Made by a program: the position numbers and the translations under genes. The notes below the pieces were generated by a model, which worked only from the letters and a program-made list of their open reading frames with translations, was not told the origin of the DNA and ran no database searches. Shown piece by piece: positions 42,492 to 51,695 of a DNA stretch of 64,000 nt. Source of the DNA: Oscillospiraceae bacterium (GTDB lineage: Bacteria; Bacillota; Clostridia; Oscillospirales; Oscillospiraceae); assembly GCA_017395085.1 (NCBI GenBank), contig JAFPWF010000020.1:32214-96213 (forward strand), read 5' to 3'. Each line of letters begins with the position of its first letter. Position 1 is the first letter of the stretch.

Positions 42492-42691
42492 GCAACTGAC
42501 CACCCCGTGTCCTCCCGCCCCGGCGGGACGCACGAAAGCAATCCGCAACCCCCAAACCCCGCGCAATACTCATCACCACCCGCATGGTCTCCGGGGGCTC
42601 CCTCCGGCGGGATTAAGCGTCCCGGAGAATGGCCCGTGCCAACGGCCGCGGAACACGATTGCGGGAAACAAACAGAAAGGATGAACAAAAC
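42492..42691 (+). other. Unusual 200-bp spacer between rpmJ and rpsM
   Basis: All other gaps around here are 10-80 bp. This one carries a CCCGCCCCGGCGGG hairpin (near 42518-42531) and CCGGGGGCTCCCTCCGG (near 42589), and starts soon after the REP-like element. No ORF with a ribosome binding site and no promoter was convincing. It may be inserted repeat DNA or an autoregulatory RNA target. Confidence 0.45.
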
Positions 42692-43060
42692 ATGGCACGT
42701 ATAGCCGGCGTTGACCTGCCCAAAGACAAACGGATTGAAATCGCATTGACCTATGTCTACGGGATTGGGAGAACCAGCGCAAAGAAAATTCTGGAAGCTA
42801 CGGGCATCAATCCCGACACCAGAGTCAAGAACCTCAGCGACGAGGAAGAATCCAAGCTCCGTGAGTGCATCGACCACGGTTACATCGTGGAAGGTGACCT
42901 GCGCCGCCAGACCGCGCTTGACATCAAGCGTCTGACGGAAATCGGCTGCTATCGCGGCCTTCGCCACCGCCGCGGCCTGCCCGTGCGCGGCCAGCGCAGC
43001 AAGACCAACGCACGTACCCGCAAGGGTCCGAAACGCACCATCGCGAACAAGAAGAAGTAA
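42692..43060 (+). CDS. rpsM: 30S ribosomal protein S13
   Basis: 122-residue S13 in the 30S head, contacting tRNA and bridging to L5. [20 protein letters not shown] start, and C-terminal [30 protein letters not shown]-type ribosome binding site before ATG 42692; the frame upstream runs through the spacer and is not coding. Confidence 0.98.
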   Translation: MARIAGVDLPKDKRIEIALTYVYGIGRTSAKKILEATGINPDTRVKNLSDEEESKLRECIDHGYIVEGDLRRQTALDIKRLTEIGCYRGLRHRRGLPVRGQRSKTNARTRKGPKRTIANKKK

Positions 43061-43076
43061 AGGAGGGATATGAGTC

Positions 43077-43478
43077 ATGGCAGCAGCAAATGCTAAGAAA
43101 AAAGTTCGTACACGCCGCAGAGAGCGTAAGAATATTGAAAAGGGCCAGGTTCATATCAGCTCTTCCTTCAATAACACCATGGTAACCTGCACCGATACCG
43201 CCGGCAACGCGATCAGCTGGGCCTCCGCGGGCGGTCTGGGTTTCCGCGGCAGCAAGAAGTCGACCCCCTTCGCCGCACAGACCGCAGCCGAGACCGCCGC
43301 ACGCGCGGCGATGGAGCACGGCCTGAAGTCGGTTGAAGTCTTCGTCAAGGGTCCCGGTTCCGGCCGTGAAGCCGCGATCCGTGCCCTGCAGACGGCGGGC
43401 CTTGAAGTGACGATGATCAAGGACGTCACCCCCATTCCGCACAACGGTTGCCGTCCTCCGAAACGTCGCCGCGTATAA
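43077..43478 (+). CDS. rpsK: 30S ribosomal protein S11
   Basis: 133-residue S11 of the platform, near the Shine-Dalgarno/anti-SD helix. [20 protein letters not shown] and [19 protein letters not shown] are the family signatures. AGGAGG precedes the ATG. Confidence 0.98.
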   Translation: MAAANAKKKVRTRRRERKNIEKGQVHISSSFNNTMVTCTDTAGNAISWASAGGLGFRGSKKSTPFAAQTAAETAARAAMEHGLKSVEVFVKGPGSGREAAIRALQTAGLEVTMIKDVTPIPHNGCRPPKRRRV

Positions 43479-43496
43479 CGGAAGGAGGAAGACATC

Positions 43497-44096
43497 ATGG
43501 CAAAGAATACTCAGCCGATTGCAAAGCGCTGCAAGGCGCTCGGCATCAGCCCTGCCGTAATGGGCTACAACAAGAAGACAACGACCCGGAATGCCAACCC
43601 GACGACCCGTCGGAAAAAGTCCGAGTACGCCACCCAGCTTCAGGAGAAGCAGAAGGTAAAGTTTATCTACGGTGTGCTTGAAAAGCAGTTCCTCGGCTAC
43701 TATGAGAAGGCCGTCCGTATGCCCGGCAAAGCCGGCGACAACCTGCTCATCCAGCTTGAGAGCCGCCTGGACAACGTCGTGTTCCGCCTCGGCTACGCCG
43801 CCACCCGCAGGGAGGCCCGTCAGCTCGTGAACCACGGTCACTTCCTGGTAAACGGCAAAAAGGTCAATATTCCCAGCTATCAGGTCAAGCCCGGCATGGT
43901 CATCGAACTCAGAGAAGCCAGCCGCAAGATCGAGCGTTTCCGCCAGAACGTCGAAGCCAATTCCAGCATCGTCGTTCCCAAGTGGCTCGAGTTTGACGCG
44001 AACAACCTGGTCGGCAAGGTCATCGCAGCCCCGACAAGAGAGGACATTGAATTCCCGGTCGAAGAGCATCTCATCATCGAGCTGTACTCCAAGTAA
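43497..44096 (+). CDS. rpsD: 30S ribosomal protein S4
   Basis: 199-residue S4, primary 16S binder at the five-way junction and, in many bacteria, repressor of the alpha operon. The S4 RNA-binding domain LDNVVFRLGYAATRREARQLVNHGHFLVNG is clear. It is of the Firmicute type lacking the N-terminal CxxC zinc knuckle at the usual place. Confidence 0.97.
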   Translation: MAKNTQPIAKRCKALGISPAVMGYNKKTTTRNANPTTRRKKSEYATQLQEKQKVKFIYGVLEKQFLGYYEKAVRMPGKAGDNLLIQLESRLDNVVFRLGYAATRREARQLVNHGHFLVNGKKVNIPSYQVKPGMVIELREASRKIERFRQNVEANSSIVVPKWLEFDANNLVGKVIAAPTREDIEFPVEEHLIIELYSK

Positions 44097-44177
44097 TTCA
44101 TATACCCTCGTGCACTCAGCAAAAAAGACCGCGCGCCCCTGCACAGCAGCGGGCAAATAAAATAGGAGGGTTAATAT

Positions 44178-45131
44178 ATGATTGAAATAAAAAAGCCGCG
44201 TATTGAATGCATCGAAACCCCTGCAGATGTTGCCTACGGCAAATACGTAGTGGAACCTCTGGAACGCGGCTACGGCACTACACTTGGAAACTCACTTCGC
44301 AGAGTCCTGCTCTCGTCCCTCCCCGGCATCGCCGTGACAAGCATCCGCATCGCCGGCATCCAGCATGAGTTCTCAACGATTCCCGGCATCAAGGAAGATG
44401 TCACCGAAATCGTCCTGAACGTCAAGAGCATCATCGCCAAGCTTCACTGTGAAGAAGCCAGAACGGTTTACCTGGAGGCTTCGGGCGAGGGGGTTGTCAC
44501 CGCCGGTGACATTAAGCCCGATGCAGATGTGGAGATTCTCAATCCCGATCAGGTGATCTGCCACCTCGGTCCCGACGGCGCCCTGAATATGGAGCTGACC
44601 ATTGACCACGGCCGCGGCTATGTCCCGGCAGAGAAGAACAAGAATCCGGCCATGCCCATCGGCACCATCCCGGTCGATTCGATCTTCACCCCGGTCCTCA
44701 AGGTCAACTACAGCGTGGAGAACACCCGTGTCGGCAACCAGACCGACTTTGACAAGCTCACCATCGAGATCTGGACCGACCGTACCATGGACGCAAGAGA
44801 CGCCCTGTCCCTCGGCGCAAAGATCCTGGTCGACCACTTCACTCTCTTTACCGACCTTTCGGAGAATCTGACTGAGAGCTCCGTGGTTGTGGAGAAGGAA
44901 GAGACCAAGACCAACGATCTCATGGCGATCACCATCGAAGAGCTGGATCTCTCAGTGCGCAGCTTCAACTGCCTCAAACGCGCAAACATCAACACGGTTG
45001 CTGACCTCGTCAGCAAAACCCAGGATGAGATGATCAAGGTTCGCAATCTCGGCCGCAAGTCCCTGGAAGAAGTGGAGCATAAGCTCAACCAGCTGGGCCT
45101 GCACCTCGCCGACGACAGCGAGAACGCCTGA
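44178..45131 (+). CDS. rpoA: RNA polymerase alpha subunit
   Basis: 317-residue alpha subunit. The N-terminal assembly domain contains [23 protein letters not shown] and the C-terminal domain contains [19 protein letters not shown] and [15 protein letters not shown], which bind UP elements and activators. GGAGGG precedes ATG 44178. The 81-bp gap from rpsD has no strong promoter. Ends 34 bp before rplQ. Confidence 0.99.
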   Translation: MIEIKKPRIECIETPADVAYGKYVVEPLERGYGTTLGNSLRRVLLSSLPGIAVTSIRIAGIQHEFSTIPGIKEDVTEIVLNVKSIIAKLHCEEARTVYLEASGEGVVTAGDIKPDADVEILNPDQVICHLGPDGALNMELTIDHGRGYVPAEKNKNPAMPIGTIPVDSIFTPVLKVNYSVENTRVGNQTDFDKLTIEIWTDRTMDARDALSLGAKILVDHFTLFTDLSENLTESSVVVEKEETKTNDLMAITIEELDLSVRSFNCLKRANINTVADLVSKTQDEMIKVRNLGRKSLEEVEHKLNQLGLHLADDSENA

Positions 45132-45165
45132 CCCGCTCAGACCTACCATCAAGGAGGAAACTAAC

Positions 45166-45507
45166 ATGCCCGGAACCAGAAAACTCGGCCGGCCGACCGA
45201 CCAGCGCATGGCCATGCTCCGTCAGCAGGTAACCGACCTGCTCGATACCGGACGCATGGAGACCACCGTCACCCGTGCCAAGGAGATCGCCCCCATGGCT
45301 GAGAAGATGATAACTCTCGGCAAGGCCAAGGATCTCGCATCCTATCGTCAGGCTCTCACCTTCATCACCAGAGAAGATGTGGCGAAGAAAGTCTTTGACG
45401 AGGTGGCCCCGAAGTATGCCGACCGCAACGGCGGCTACACCCGCATTACCCGTACCGGCTTCCGCCGCGGCGACGCGGCCGAGATGGCCGTCATCGAGCT
45501 GGTCTGA
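45166..45507 (+). CDS. rplQ: 50S ribosomal protein L17
   Basis: 113-residue L17, last gene of the cluster. [22 protein letters not shown] and [25 protein letters not shown] are typical. AGGAGG precedes the ATG; an intrinsic terminator follows 13 bp after the stop. Confidence 0.98.
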   Translation: MPGTRKLGRPTDQRMAMLRQQVTDLLDTGRMETTVTRAKEIAPMAEKMITLGKAKDLASYRQALTFITREDVAKKVFDEVAPKYADRNGGYTRITRTGFRRGDAAEMAVIELV

Positions 45508-45520
45508 TTGCCAGCACACC

Positions 45521-45549
45521 CTCCCCGGGCTCTGCCCGGGGAGTTTTTT
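45521..45549 (+). terminator. Terminator of the ribosomal protein cluster
   Basis: Perfect stem CTCCCCGGGC / GCCCGGGGAG with a TCT loop, followed by six T. Confidence 0.92.
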
Positions 45550-45564
45550 ACTGCAAATTATCGA

Positions 45565-45591
45565 ATTATGTAAACAGATTATGTTAACTAA
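45565..45591 (-). repeat. GTTWACATAAT direct-repeat element, copy 2
   Basis: Read on the minus strand: TTAGTTAACATAAT, CT, GTTTACATAAT; nearly identical to 22760-22787. It lies 24 bp upstream of the -35 box of the ybaK promoter, an operator-like position. Confidence 0.6.
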
Positions 45592-45614
45592 TCAGATTTC
45601 TTTCTCCGGAGTTC

Positions 45615-45643
45615 TTGTGAAAATGCGGGAACTGTGATAGCAT
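45615..45643 (+). promoter_or_regulatory. Promoter of ybaK
   Basis: TTGTGA, 17-bp spacer, TAGCAT; about 40 bp before the start codon. Confidence 0.5.
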
Positions 45644-45682
45644 GAAGTGAATCGAAATACCCATGGGAACGGGGGAGTATAT

Positions 45683-46165
45683 ATGGCCGAAGCGAAAACC
45701 AATGTCATGCGCCTGCTGGAACAGAACAAGGTGCCCTATACCGCGCACAGCTATCCGCACGGGAAAGAAGCCGTCGACGGCGCCACCGTCGCGCAGCTTA
45801 CCGGGATGGATCCCGCGGCGGTCTTCAAGACCCTGGTTGCGGTTGGCGCAAGCAAGCGCAATTATGTCTTTGTCATTCCCGTCGCCAAAGAACTCGACCT
45901 GAAGAAGGCTGCAAAAGCGGTCGGAGAGAAATCCATCGCCATGATCCACGTCAGTGAGATCACGCCCCTGACCGGTTATGTCCGCGGCGGATGCTCGCCC
46001 ATGGGAATGAAAAAGCGTTTTTCCACCGTTCTGGACTTCAGCGCCGAAGCCCTTACGACCGTAACCGTCAGCGCGGGGAAGATCGGCAGCCAGGTGGAAC
46101 TGGCCCCCGCGGACCTGCTCCGGCTGACCGGCGGGAGCACGGCCGACCTGACCGTCGATGCCTGA
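45683..46165 (+). CDS. ybaK: Cys-tRNA(Pro)/Cys-tRNA(Cys) deacylase YbaK
   Basis: 160-residue editing enzyme that hydrolyses mischarged Cys-tRNA(Pro). Motifs YTAHSYPHGKEAVDGATVAQLTG, VFKTLVAVG, the catalytic-region lysine in FVIPVAKELDLKKAAKAVGEK, and GYVRGGCSPMGMKK are in the expected order. ATG 45683 has GGGGGAG seven bases upstream. The HAD phosphatase gene follows at a 28-bp distance and is probably co-transcribed. Confidence 0.93.
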   Translation: MAEAKTNVMRLLEQNKVPYTAHSYPHGKEAVDGATVAQLTGMDPAAVFKTLVAVGASKRNYVFVIPVAKELDLKKAAKAVGEKSIAMIHVSEITPLTGYVRGGCSPMGMKKRFSTVLDFSAEALTTVTVSAGKIGSQVELAPADLLRLTGGSTADLTVDA

Positions 46166-46193
46166 GCCGCTGCATCGGGCGAAAGGAGAATTC

Positions 46194-46877
46194 ATGGATC
46201 AGAAACCGAATCCGGCCGCTGACCTTCATGGCAGGAACGCGATCCTTTTTGATTTTGACGGAACGGTCTTCGACACCGTCGAAGGGATTACCAAAAGCAT
46301 TCAGCACGCTATCCGCAAGCACGGCATGGACGCCGAACTTACGGAGCTCCGCTGTTTTGCCGGCCCGCCCCTCGTGGACAAGTTCATGGAAGTCTTCGGC
46401 GTTCCGGACACGGTCGCCGAACAGCTGGTCGTGGACTTCCGCGAGCGCTATCGTCCCATAGGGATTTACGAAAGCGAACCGTTCCCCGGAATCCTCGATC
46501 TGCTCACCGCTCTGCGACAGGCGGGGAAAACGCTTGCGATTGCAACCTCAAAACCGCAGAACATGGCGGAACTCCTGCTGGAGCGCTCCGGCCTGCTGGA
46601 CTGCTTCGACGTCATCGTCGGCAGCGACCCGCATCTGAACAACAACGCCAAGTGGGAGGTCGTCACCCGTGCGATGGAGCGCTGTGGCGCTTCACCCGAA
46701 ACCGCGGTCCTCATCGGCGATACGAAGTACGATGTCGCCGGCGCCCTGCGCTGCGGGATTCCCTGTGTCGGCGTGCGCTGGGGCTATGCCTCCGAAGGCG
46801 AGATGGAGGAAGCCGGCGCCGCAGCCATGGCGGAGACCATGGAAGAGCTGCTGGAACTCCTCTGCGGCGCGGACTGA
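46194..46877 (+). CDS. HAD-family phosphatase, Gph/PpaX-like
   Basis: 227-residue hydrolase of the phosphoglycolate phosphatase/pyrophosphatase PpaX group. Motif I LFDFDGTVFDTVEG has nucleophile D20 and D22. Motif II is IATSKPQNM. Motif III includes NNNAKWEVV and motif IV is VLIGDTKYDVAGALRCGI. The cap domain lies between motifs I and II. ATG 46194 follows AAAGGAG. The substrate cannot be fixed from sequence; these enzymes act on 2-phosphoglycolate, pyrophosphate or sugar phosphates. Confidence 0.9.
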   Translation: MDQKPNPAADLHGRNAILFDFDGTVFDTVEGITKSIQHAIRKHGMDAELTELRCFAGPPLVDKFMEVFGVPDTVAEQLVVDFRERYRPIGIYESEPFPGILDLLTALRQAGKTLAIATSKPQNMAELLLERSGLLDCFDVIVGSDPHLNNNAKWEVVTRAMERCGASPETAVLIGDTKYDVAGALRCGIPCVGVRWGYASEGEMEEAGAAAMAETMEELLELLCGAD

Positions 46878-46917
46878 CCTCCGGTAGCTGCAACCGTTAA
46901 GAACAGCATCCGAAACA

Positions 46918-46954
46918 AAACCCCATGGCGGCTGAAACGGCCGCCATGGGGTTT
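46918..46954. terminator. Bidirectional terminator between convergent genes
   Basis: 15-bp perfect stem AAACCCCATGGCGGC / GCCGCCATGGGGTTT with a 7-nt loop; A-run on one side, TTTCGTT on the other. It serves the HAD gene and the convergent desulfidase gene. Confidence 0.9.
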
Positions 46955-46974
46955 CGTTGATTTGTATTGTTTTT

Positions 46975-48249
46975 TCAGCTGGTGGACATCATCAGCTTGA
47001 TGACTTCCTTGTCCGTCCCGCGCATACCGTCGCGCGCGATGCTGCTGACGGCGCGGATGGTGTTTTCCACACCCTGCAGGACGATGCCGTCGCCGCCCTG
47101 GAACTGGCTGTCGTGCATGTACATCCGCATGCCGAGCAGACCCGATTCGACCGCCGAGGCGATCTTTGCCGCGCAGCTGGCCTTGGCGCCGTCACAGATC
47201 ATGCCCGAGTTGATGGCGAGGGCGTTCACGATGGTATGGGCGATCTGGTCGTATCCGCCGCCGTAAAGGTAGCAGATTCCGGCCCCGGCTCCCGCACCGG
47301 CGGAGGTGGCGCCGCAGTAGGCCGAGAGGCTCCCGATGCCGGTCTTCAGGTGGATAGTGACCAGGTTCGAGATGACCAGCGCCCGGAACAGCTGCTCATC
47401 CGAAACGCCGCAGTCGTGCGCATAGATGATGACCGGGATCGACGTGGTGATGCCCTGGTTGCCGCTGCCGGAGTTGATGACCACAGGGAGTTCGCAGCCG
47501 TCCATGCGGGCGTCGGACCCTGCGGCAGCCCAGGCCTTTGCCCGGTTGTGCACACTGTTACCGTAACTGAGCAGAAGGATGTTGCCGATGTTGGCTCCGT
47601 AGTCACCCTGCAGGCCTTCCTTGGCGATGGCCATGTTGTAGTCGATCTGCCTTTGGAGAATGTTGCGCACGTCGTCAATCTTGACGATGTTTGCAAATTC
47701 CACGATCCGCTCCACGCTCAGCAGCTTCCGGTTTTCCGGTGCCTGGATGGTCTCGTTGCTGAAGGGCTTGTCCAGCAGGACCTGGCCGTTCTTTTCAATC
47801 CGGACGACATTGGTGTGGTGCGCGACGATGTGCACATACGAAGTATCCTCGCCCGCGTAGAGGCGTACGGCAAGGTCAAAGGGGTTCTCGGAATCGGCCT
47901 CCTCCATCGTGATATCCGCTGTTTCCAGATAGGCGTCCAGTTCCTTCAGGTTTTCTTCCGTCGCGTCGGCGATGACTTCCAGTTCTTTCTCCGCTTTCCC
48001 GAAGCAGAGCCCTGCGGCCACGGCGGTCCGCAGACCCTTGCGTCCGCCGGTGTTGGGCACCACGACGCTCTTTACATTTTTGACGATATTGCCGCTTACG
48101 ATCAGGTCGGTCCTGTCAGGCATGCGGCCGAGCGTGTCACGCGCGAGCGCCGCGGCGTAGGCGACGGCGATCGGCTCGGTACAGCCCATGGCCGGAACCA
48201 GTTCTTCCCTGAGGATGTCAAGGAAGCTGTCATAGATGTACTGTTCCAC
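46975..48249 (-). CDS. L-cysteine desulfidase family (UPF0597/CdsA-type) protein
   Basis: 424-residue protein of the family containing archaeal L-cysteine desulfidase and E. coli YhaM (CyuA), which split L-cysteine to pyruvate, ammonia and sulfide with a [4Fe-4S] cluster. Candidate cluster cysteines are in PAMGCTEPIAVA near the N-terminus and in MICDGAKASCAAKIA near residue 360; INSGSGNQGITTS is also characteristic. GTG 48249 was chosen: AGAGGTG lies nine bases upstream and the family begins shortly before the GCTEP motif. The frame is open to 48303. Substrate is most likely L-cysteine or L-serine. Confidence 0.85.
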   Translation of the reverse strand: MEQYIYDSFLDILREELVPAMGCTEPIAVAYAAALARDTLGRMPDRTDLIVSGNIVKNVKSVVVPNTGGRKGLRTAVAAGLCFGKAEKELEVIADATEENLKELDAYLETADITMEEADSENPFDLAVRLYAGEDTSYVHIVAHHTNVVRIEKNGQVLLDKPFSNETIQAPENRKLLSVERIVEFANIVKIDDVRNILQRQIDYNMAIAKEGLQGDYGANIGNILLLSYGNSVHNRAKAWAAAGSDARMDGCELPVVINSGSGNQGITTSIPVIIYAHDCGVSDEQLFRALVISNLVTIHLKTGIGSLSAYCGATSAGAGAGAGICYLYGGGYDQIAHTIVNALAINSGMICDGAKASCAAKIASAVESGLLGMRMYMHDSQFQGGDGIVLQGVENTIRAVSSIARDGMRGTDKEVIKLMMSTS

Positions 48250-48452
48250 GAATGAACTCACCTCTGTTCGCAAGAATTTGCGTATTTTTTCCCTATGAAC
48301 CATTCTAATGGTTCGAGAAATTCAGGTCAATCATTTTTTCGAATGACGGCATAAAAAGTTGCTCATCTTTCGTCACTATCCACAAAACGCAGCGGGAGTT
48401 TTCGTCGGTTTTGCCGGAAGCGCTGAAAAAAACCTGTTTTTCCCGTTTCCGG

Positions 48453-48481
48453 TTGACATTCCAGAGGGCAGATGATAAGAT
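48453..48481 (+). promoter_or_regulatory. Promoter of the lysine riboswitch-ABC transporter operon
   Basis: Perfect TTGACA, 17-bp spacer, TAAGAT; the start would be about 15-20 nt before the aptamer. Confidence 0.75.
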
Positions 48482-48503
48482 TTGCCCAAATTGAATCGCT
48501 TTT

Positions 48504-48731
48504 GATAGAGGCGCGGTGTTCATCAGTACGGTCCGGCTAGGTCAGGCAGCCGCCGGGCAGGAAAGGGATCATCGCCGAAGCTTCGGGAGTTTGCCTGAAC
48601 TGTCGTTGCTGGGCTGCAGGAGAAGATCTTGCAGACTGTCACAAGTCTTTGTGGAGCGCTATCGATGATATACGGTCTGGGAAACCCCACTCCGATTGTT
48701 CATGAGCCGCTTGCAAAGCGGTTCATTTTTT
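48504..48731 (+). ncRNA. Lysine riboswitch (L-box) with terminator platform
   Basis: The sequence follows the lysine riboswitch pattern part by part. The closing stem is GATAG-AG-GCGC at 48504 and GCGCTATC at 48656-48663. The 5' core is GATAGAGGCGCG..CATCAGTA. The central conserved segment is GGAAAGGGATCATCGCCGAAG, followed by TTGCTGGGCTGCAGG, GACTGTCAC, and GTGGAGCGCTATC. After about 40 nt there is an intrinsic terminator, TGAGCCGCTT-GCA-AAGCGGTTCA plus six T (48703-48731). This predicts that lysine turns off the ABC transporter genes downstream, making lysine the probable transported amino acid. Confidence 0.93.
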
Positions 48732-48791
48732 ATTGATCCCTACCGGCGGGGAGGAATAGCCGGAGAGTGAAAACTCAGAAAGGAAGACAAA

Positions 48792-49658
48792 ATGAGAAGA
48801 CTGACTGCAATCCTGATGGCTGCCCTGATGGTATTTGCCCTTGCCGCATGCGGACAGAGCAGTGCCCCGGCGGCTGCCCCCGCCGCGGTGGAAAGCGGCG
48901 TGGAAGACGGCGTTCTGACCATCGCCATGGAATGCGCCTACGCTCCCTACAACTGGACCCAGGGCGACGACTCCAACGGCGCTGTCCCCATCAAGGACTC
49001 CGACAACGAGTTTGCCAACGGCTACGACGTCATGATGGCCAAAAAGATCTGCGAAGCCAACGGCTGGGAACTCGAAGTCATCAAGGCCGACTGGGATTCC
49101 CTGGTTCCCGGCGTTCAGTCCCGCACCTATGATGCGGTCATCGCCGGCCAGTCCATGACCGCGGAGCGCTCCGAGCAGGTCGACTTTGCAGGCCCCTACC
49201 TGTATGCCTCGATCGTCTGCCTGACCCTGAAGGACAGCCCCTTTGCCTCCGCACAGGGCGTCAGCGACCTGGCGGGCGGTTCCTGCACCTCGCAGAGCGC
49301 CACCATCTGGTACGACACCATGCTTCCCCAGATCCCCAACGCCAACATCCAGCCCGCTGCCGAGAGCGCCCCTGCCATGCTGATGGCTCTGGAAACCGGC
49401 ACGGTTGACTTCGTCTGCACCGATATGCCCACGGCACAGGGCGCAGTTGCCGCTTATCCCGACATGACGATTCTTGACTTCTCCGGGAGCGAAGACGACT
49501 TTGTCGCAGACGACGGCGACATCAACATCGGCGTTTCCGTCTTCAAAGGCAACACCGCTCTGCTGGACGCCATCAACGCGGTGCTTGACCCGATGACGGC
49601 GGATGACTTCAACGCCATGATGGCGGACGCGATTGCGGTCCAGCCCATGGACGCGTAA
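48792..49658 (+). CDS. ABC transporter substrate-binding lipoprotein (predicted lysine)
   Basis: 288-residue family 3 extracellular solute-binding protein. The signal peptide MRRLTAILMAALMVFALAAC ends in lipobox LAAC with C20 as the lipidated residue; an alanine-rich linker follows. The mature part has LTIAMECAYAPYNWTQ, NGYDVMMAKKICE, DSLVPGVQSRTYDAVIAGQSMTAERSEQVDF (the usual amino-acid binding segment) and DFVCTDMPTAQGAV. It delivers the ligand to the permease. Ligand prediction as lysine rests on the riboswitch. GAAAGGAAG lies before ATG 48792. A 124-bp gap separates it from the permease. Confidence 0.93.
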   Translation: MRRLTAILMAALMVFALAACGQSSAPAAAPAAVESGVEDGVLTIAMECAYAPYNWTQGDDSNGAVPIKDSDNEFANGYDVMMAKKICEANGWELEVIKADWDSLVPGVQSRTYDAVIAGQSMTAERSEQVDFAGPYLYASIVCLTLKDSPFASAQGVSDLAGGSCTSQSATIWYDTMLPQIPNANIQPAAESAPAMLMALETGTVDFVCTDMPTAQGAVAAYPDMTILDFSGSEDDFVADDGDINIGVSVFKGNTALLDAINAVLDPMTADDFNAMMADAIAVQPMDA

Positions 49659-49782
49659 GATCACCGCACAGCGAAGCTGTTACAGCAATAGTTCAACAAT
49701 CAACCGGTAAGGCGGGGGACACCATCTCCCGCCTTGCACAGCGAAATGACCATGCAAATTCTCAGTGAGGAGAGCAAACCGA

Positions 49783-50646
49783 ATGGGTAAACTGGCACAG
49801 CTCGGCCTTGACATTGCAAAACTCTGGGGCAAGTACAGCGCTTCCTACTTCAGCGGCATGAAGAACACCCTGATCCTCGCTCTGATCGGCACCCTGATCG
49901 GCTGCATCATCGGCTTCATCTGCGGCGTCCTGAATACCATCCCGTATTCAAAAAGCGATCATCCCGTCAAGCGCTTTATTCTCAAGTTAATCCGGGTTAT
50001 CATCCGCATTTATGTCGAAGTGTTCCGCGGCACGCCCATGGTGCTGCAGGCGGTGTTCCTGTTCTATGGCCTGCCGTATTTTACCGACAACGCCATGCGC
50101 TTCAGCTCGGTCTGGGCGGCGGCCATCGTGGTCGTCTCCATCAACACCGGCGCCTACATGGCGGAATCCGTCCGCGGCGGCATCATTTCGGTCGACCCCG
50201 GGCAGACGGAGGGCGCCATGGCCATCGGCATGACGCATGTGCAGACCATGACCAGCGTCATCCTGCCCCAGGCGCTGCGCAACATCATGCCGCAGATCGG
50301 CAACAACTTCATCATCAACGTCAAGGACACCTCCGTGATGTTCATCATCGGCTTCCCGGACTTCTTTGCCGCGCACCGCGCGGCCGTCGGGGCGAGCTAC
50401 CTGTACTTCCCGTCGGCAACGGTGGAAATGGCAGGCTACCTGACCATGACGCTGATCGCCTCCTTCCTCCTGCGCTGGATGGAGAGGAGAATGGACGGCT
50501 CGAGCAGCTACGAACTCGTGCAGGTCGACCAGCTGACCATGACGGCCGGCACCTACCGGCACCCGGACAAGGGCAGCCCCTTCGACGAGCGGAGCCGCGA
50601 ATACGCCGACCGGGACCTGCGCGAACAGGCCGAGAAGGAGGAATGA
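49783..50646 (+). CDS. ABC transporter permease (polar amino acid type)
   Basis: 287-residue HisM/GlnP-type permease with about five transmembrane segments. Features are [54 protein letters not shown] and the EAA coupling loop [27 protein letters not shown]. The C-terminus continues about 60 residues beyond the last helix and is hydrophilic, longer than in typical permeases. ATG 49783 has GAGGAGAG upstream; an in-frame GTG at 49765 is not preceded by such a site. Works as a homodimer, since no second permease is present. Confidence 0.93.
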   Translation: MGKLAQLGLDIAKLWGKYSASYFSGMKNTLILALIGTLIGCIIGFICGVLNTIPYSKSDHPVKRFILKLIRVIIRIYVEVFRGTPMVLQAVFLFYGLPYFTDNAMRFSSVWAAAIVVVSINTGAYMAESVRGGIISVDPGQTEGAMAIGMTHVQTMTSVILPQALRNIMPQIGNNFIINVKDTSVMFIIGFPDFFAAHRAAVGASYLYFPSATVEMAGYLTMTLIASFLLRWMERRMDGSSSYELVQVDQLTMTAGTYRHPDKGSPFDERSREYADRDLREQAEKEE

Positions 50647-50650
50647 TGAC

Positions 50651-51388
50651 ATGGACGAACTGATTCTTCAGGTTAATCATCTCTCCAAATCCTTCGGCAG
50701 CAACCTGGTCCTGAAGGACATTGATTTTTCGGTCAGCACGGGCGACGTTATCAGCATCATCGGTGCCTCCGGCTCCGGAAAATCCACGCTCCTGCGCTGC
50801 ATCAACCTTTTGGAAACGCCGTCTTCCGGCGAAATCCTCTACCACGGGAAGAACGTGCTGAGCCGCGGCACCAATGCGCCGGAGTACCGCTCGCACGTGG
50901 GCATGGTGTTCCAGTCCTTTAACCTCTTCAACAACATGACCGTGCTCGAAAACTGCATGGCCGGGCAGATCAAGGTGCTCAAACGCGGGAAAGAGGAAGC
51001 CCGTCAGCACGCCATGGAGTATCTCGAGCGCGTCGGCATGGCCCCCTTCATCAACGCAAAACCCCGGCAGATCTCGGGCGGACAGAAGCAGCGCGTGGCA
51101 ATTGCCCGCGCCATGGCAATGGACCCCGAAGTTCTGCTCTTTGACGAGCCGACCTCGGCGCTCGACCCCGAAATGGTCGGCGAAGTGCTGGCGGTTATGC
51201 AGCGCCTGGCCGAAAGCGGCATGACCATGCTGGTCGTCACCCATGAAATGGCCTTCGCCCGCGACGTCAGCAGCCGCGTGGTCTACATGAACGACGGCGT
51301 CATCTGCGAGCAGGGGAGCCCGGAAGAAATCTTCGGCAACCCGCAGAAGCCTGAGACCATCGAATTCCTCTCCCGCTTCCGGAAGTGA
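50651..51388 (+). CDS. ABC transporter ATP-binding protein (polar amino acid type)
   Basis: 245-residue ATPase that powers the amino-acid importer. Walker [10 protein letters not shown] is near residues 38-46, the Q-loop is [14 protein letters not shown], the signature is [17 protein letters not shown], Walker B is [14 protein letters not shown] and the H-loop is [20 protein letters not shown] lies ten bases before ATG 50651. It is the last gene of the riboswitch-controlled operon and is followed by a hairpin at 51414-51454. Confidence 0.96.
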   Translation: MDELILQVNHLSKSFGSNLVLKDIDFSVSTGDVISIIGASGSGKSTLLRCINLLETPSSGEILYHGKNVLSRGTNAPEYRSHVGMVFQSFNLFNNMTVLENCMAGQIKVLKRGKEEARQHAMEYLERVGMAPFINAKPRQISGGQKQRVAIARAMAMDPEVLLFDEPTSALDPEMVGEVLAVMQRLAESGMTMLVVTHEMAFARDVSSRVVYMNDGVICEQGSPEEIFGNPQKPETIEFLSRFRK

Positions 51389-51695
51389 AAGAAAAACAGA
51401 ACAGCAAAGAAACCACAGCTCACCCGATTTGTTCGAGCGAGCTGTGTTCTTTTCTGTCCGGTCCTGCCTGTCAGGATGCGAAACGGCTTTTAACTGGCTT
51501 TTGCACCTTTTGCACCTTTTGCAAGCGGATTCACAAGAAGATTTTTGGAGAAGCGGCCGCCGGTGAGCCTCACAGTTTCGTCAAGACGTTGCCTTAGCAG
51601 AAACTGTTCCAAGCGGTCTGAAAACAGTCCAGAACGGCAAGGCGCTCTGCAAACTGCGAAGCGCCGAATTTTTATATTGAAAAACCTGCAGCGAT
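51389..51695. other. Intergenic region with terminator hairpins and a 9-nt tandem repeat
   Basis: 307 bases between convergent genes. Besides the terminator (51414-51454) it holds three copies of a 9-nt unit CTTTTGCAC (51498-51524) and a hairpin GGCGCT / AGCGCC followed by GAATTTTTA (51642-51676). No gene was supported. Confidence 0.5.
51414..51454. terminator. Terminator after the ABC transporter operon
   Basis: CACAGCTC / GAGCTGTG stem with a 17-nt loop followed by TTCTTTTC; the flanking AAGAA / TTCTT extends the pairing. Confidence 0.65.

Noticed and set aside
48305-48523. 72-codon minus-strand frame before the desulfidase gene
   Set aside because: It overlaps the plus-strand promoter and riboswitch start, has no ribosome binding site and no domain.
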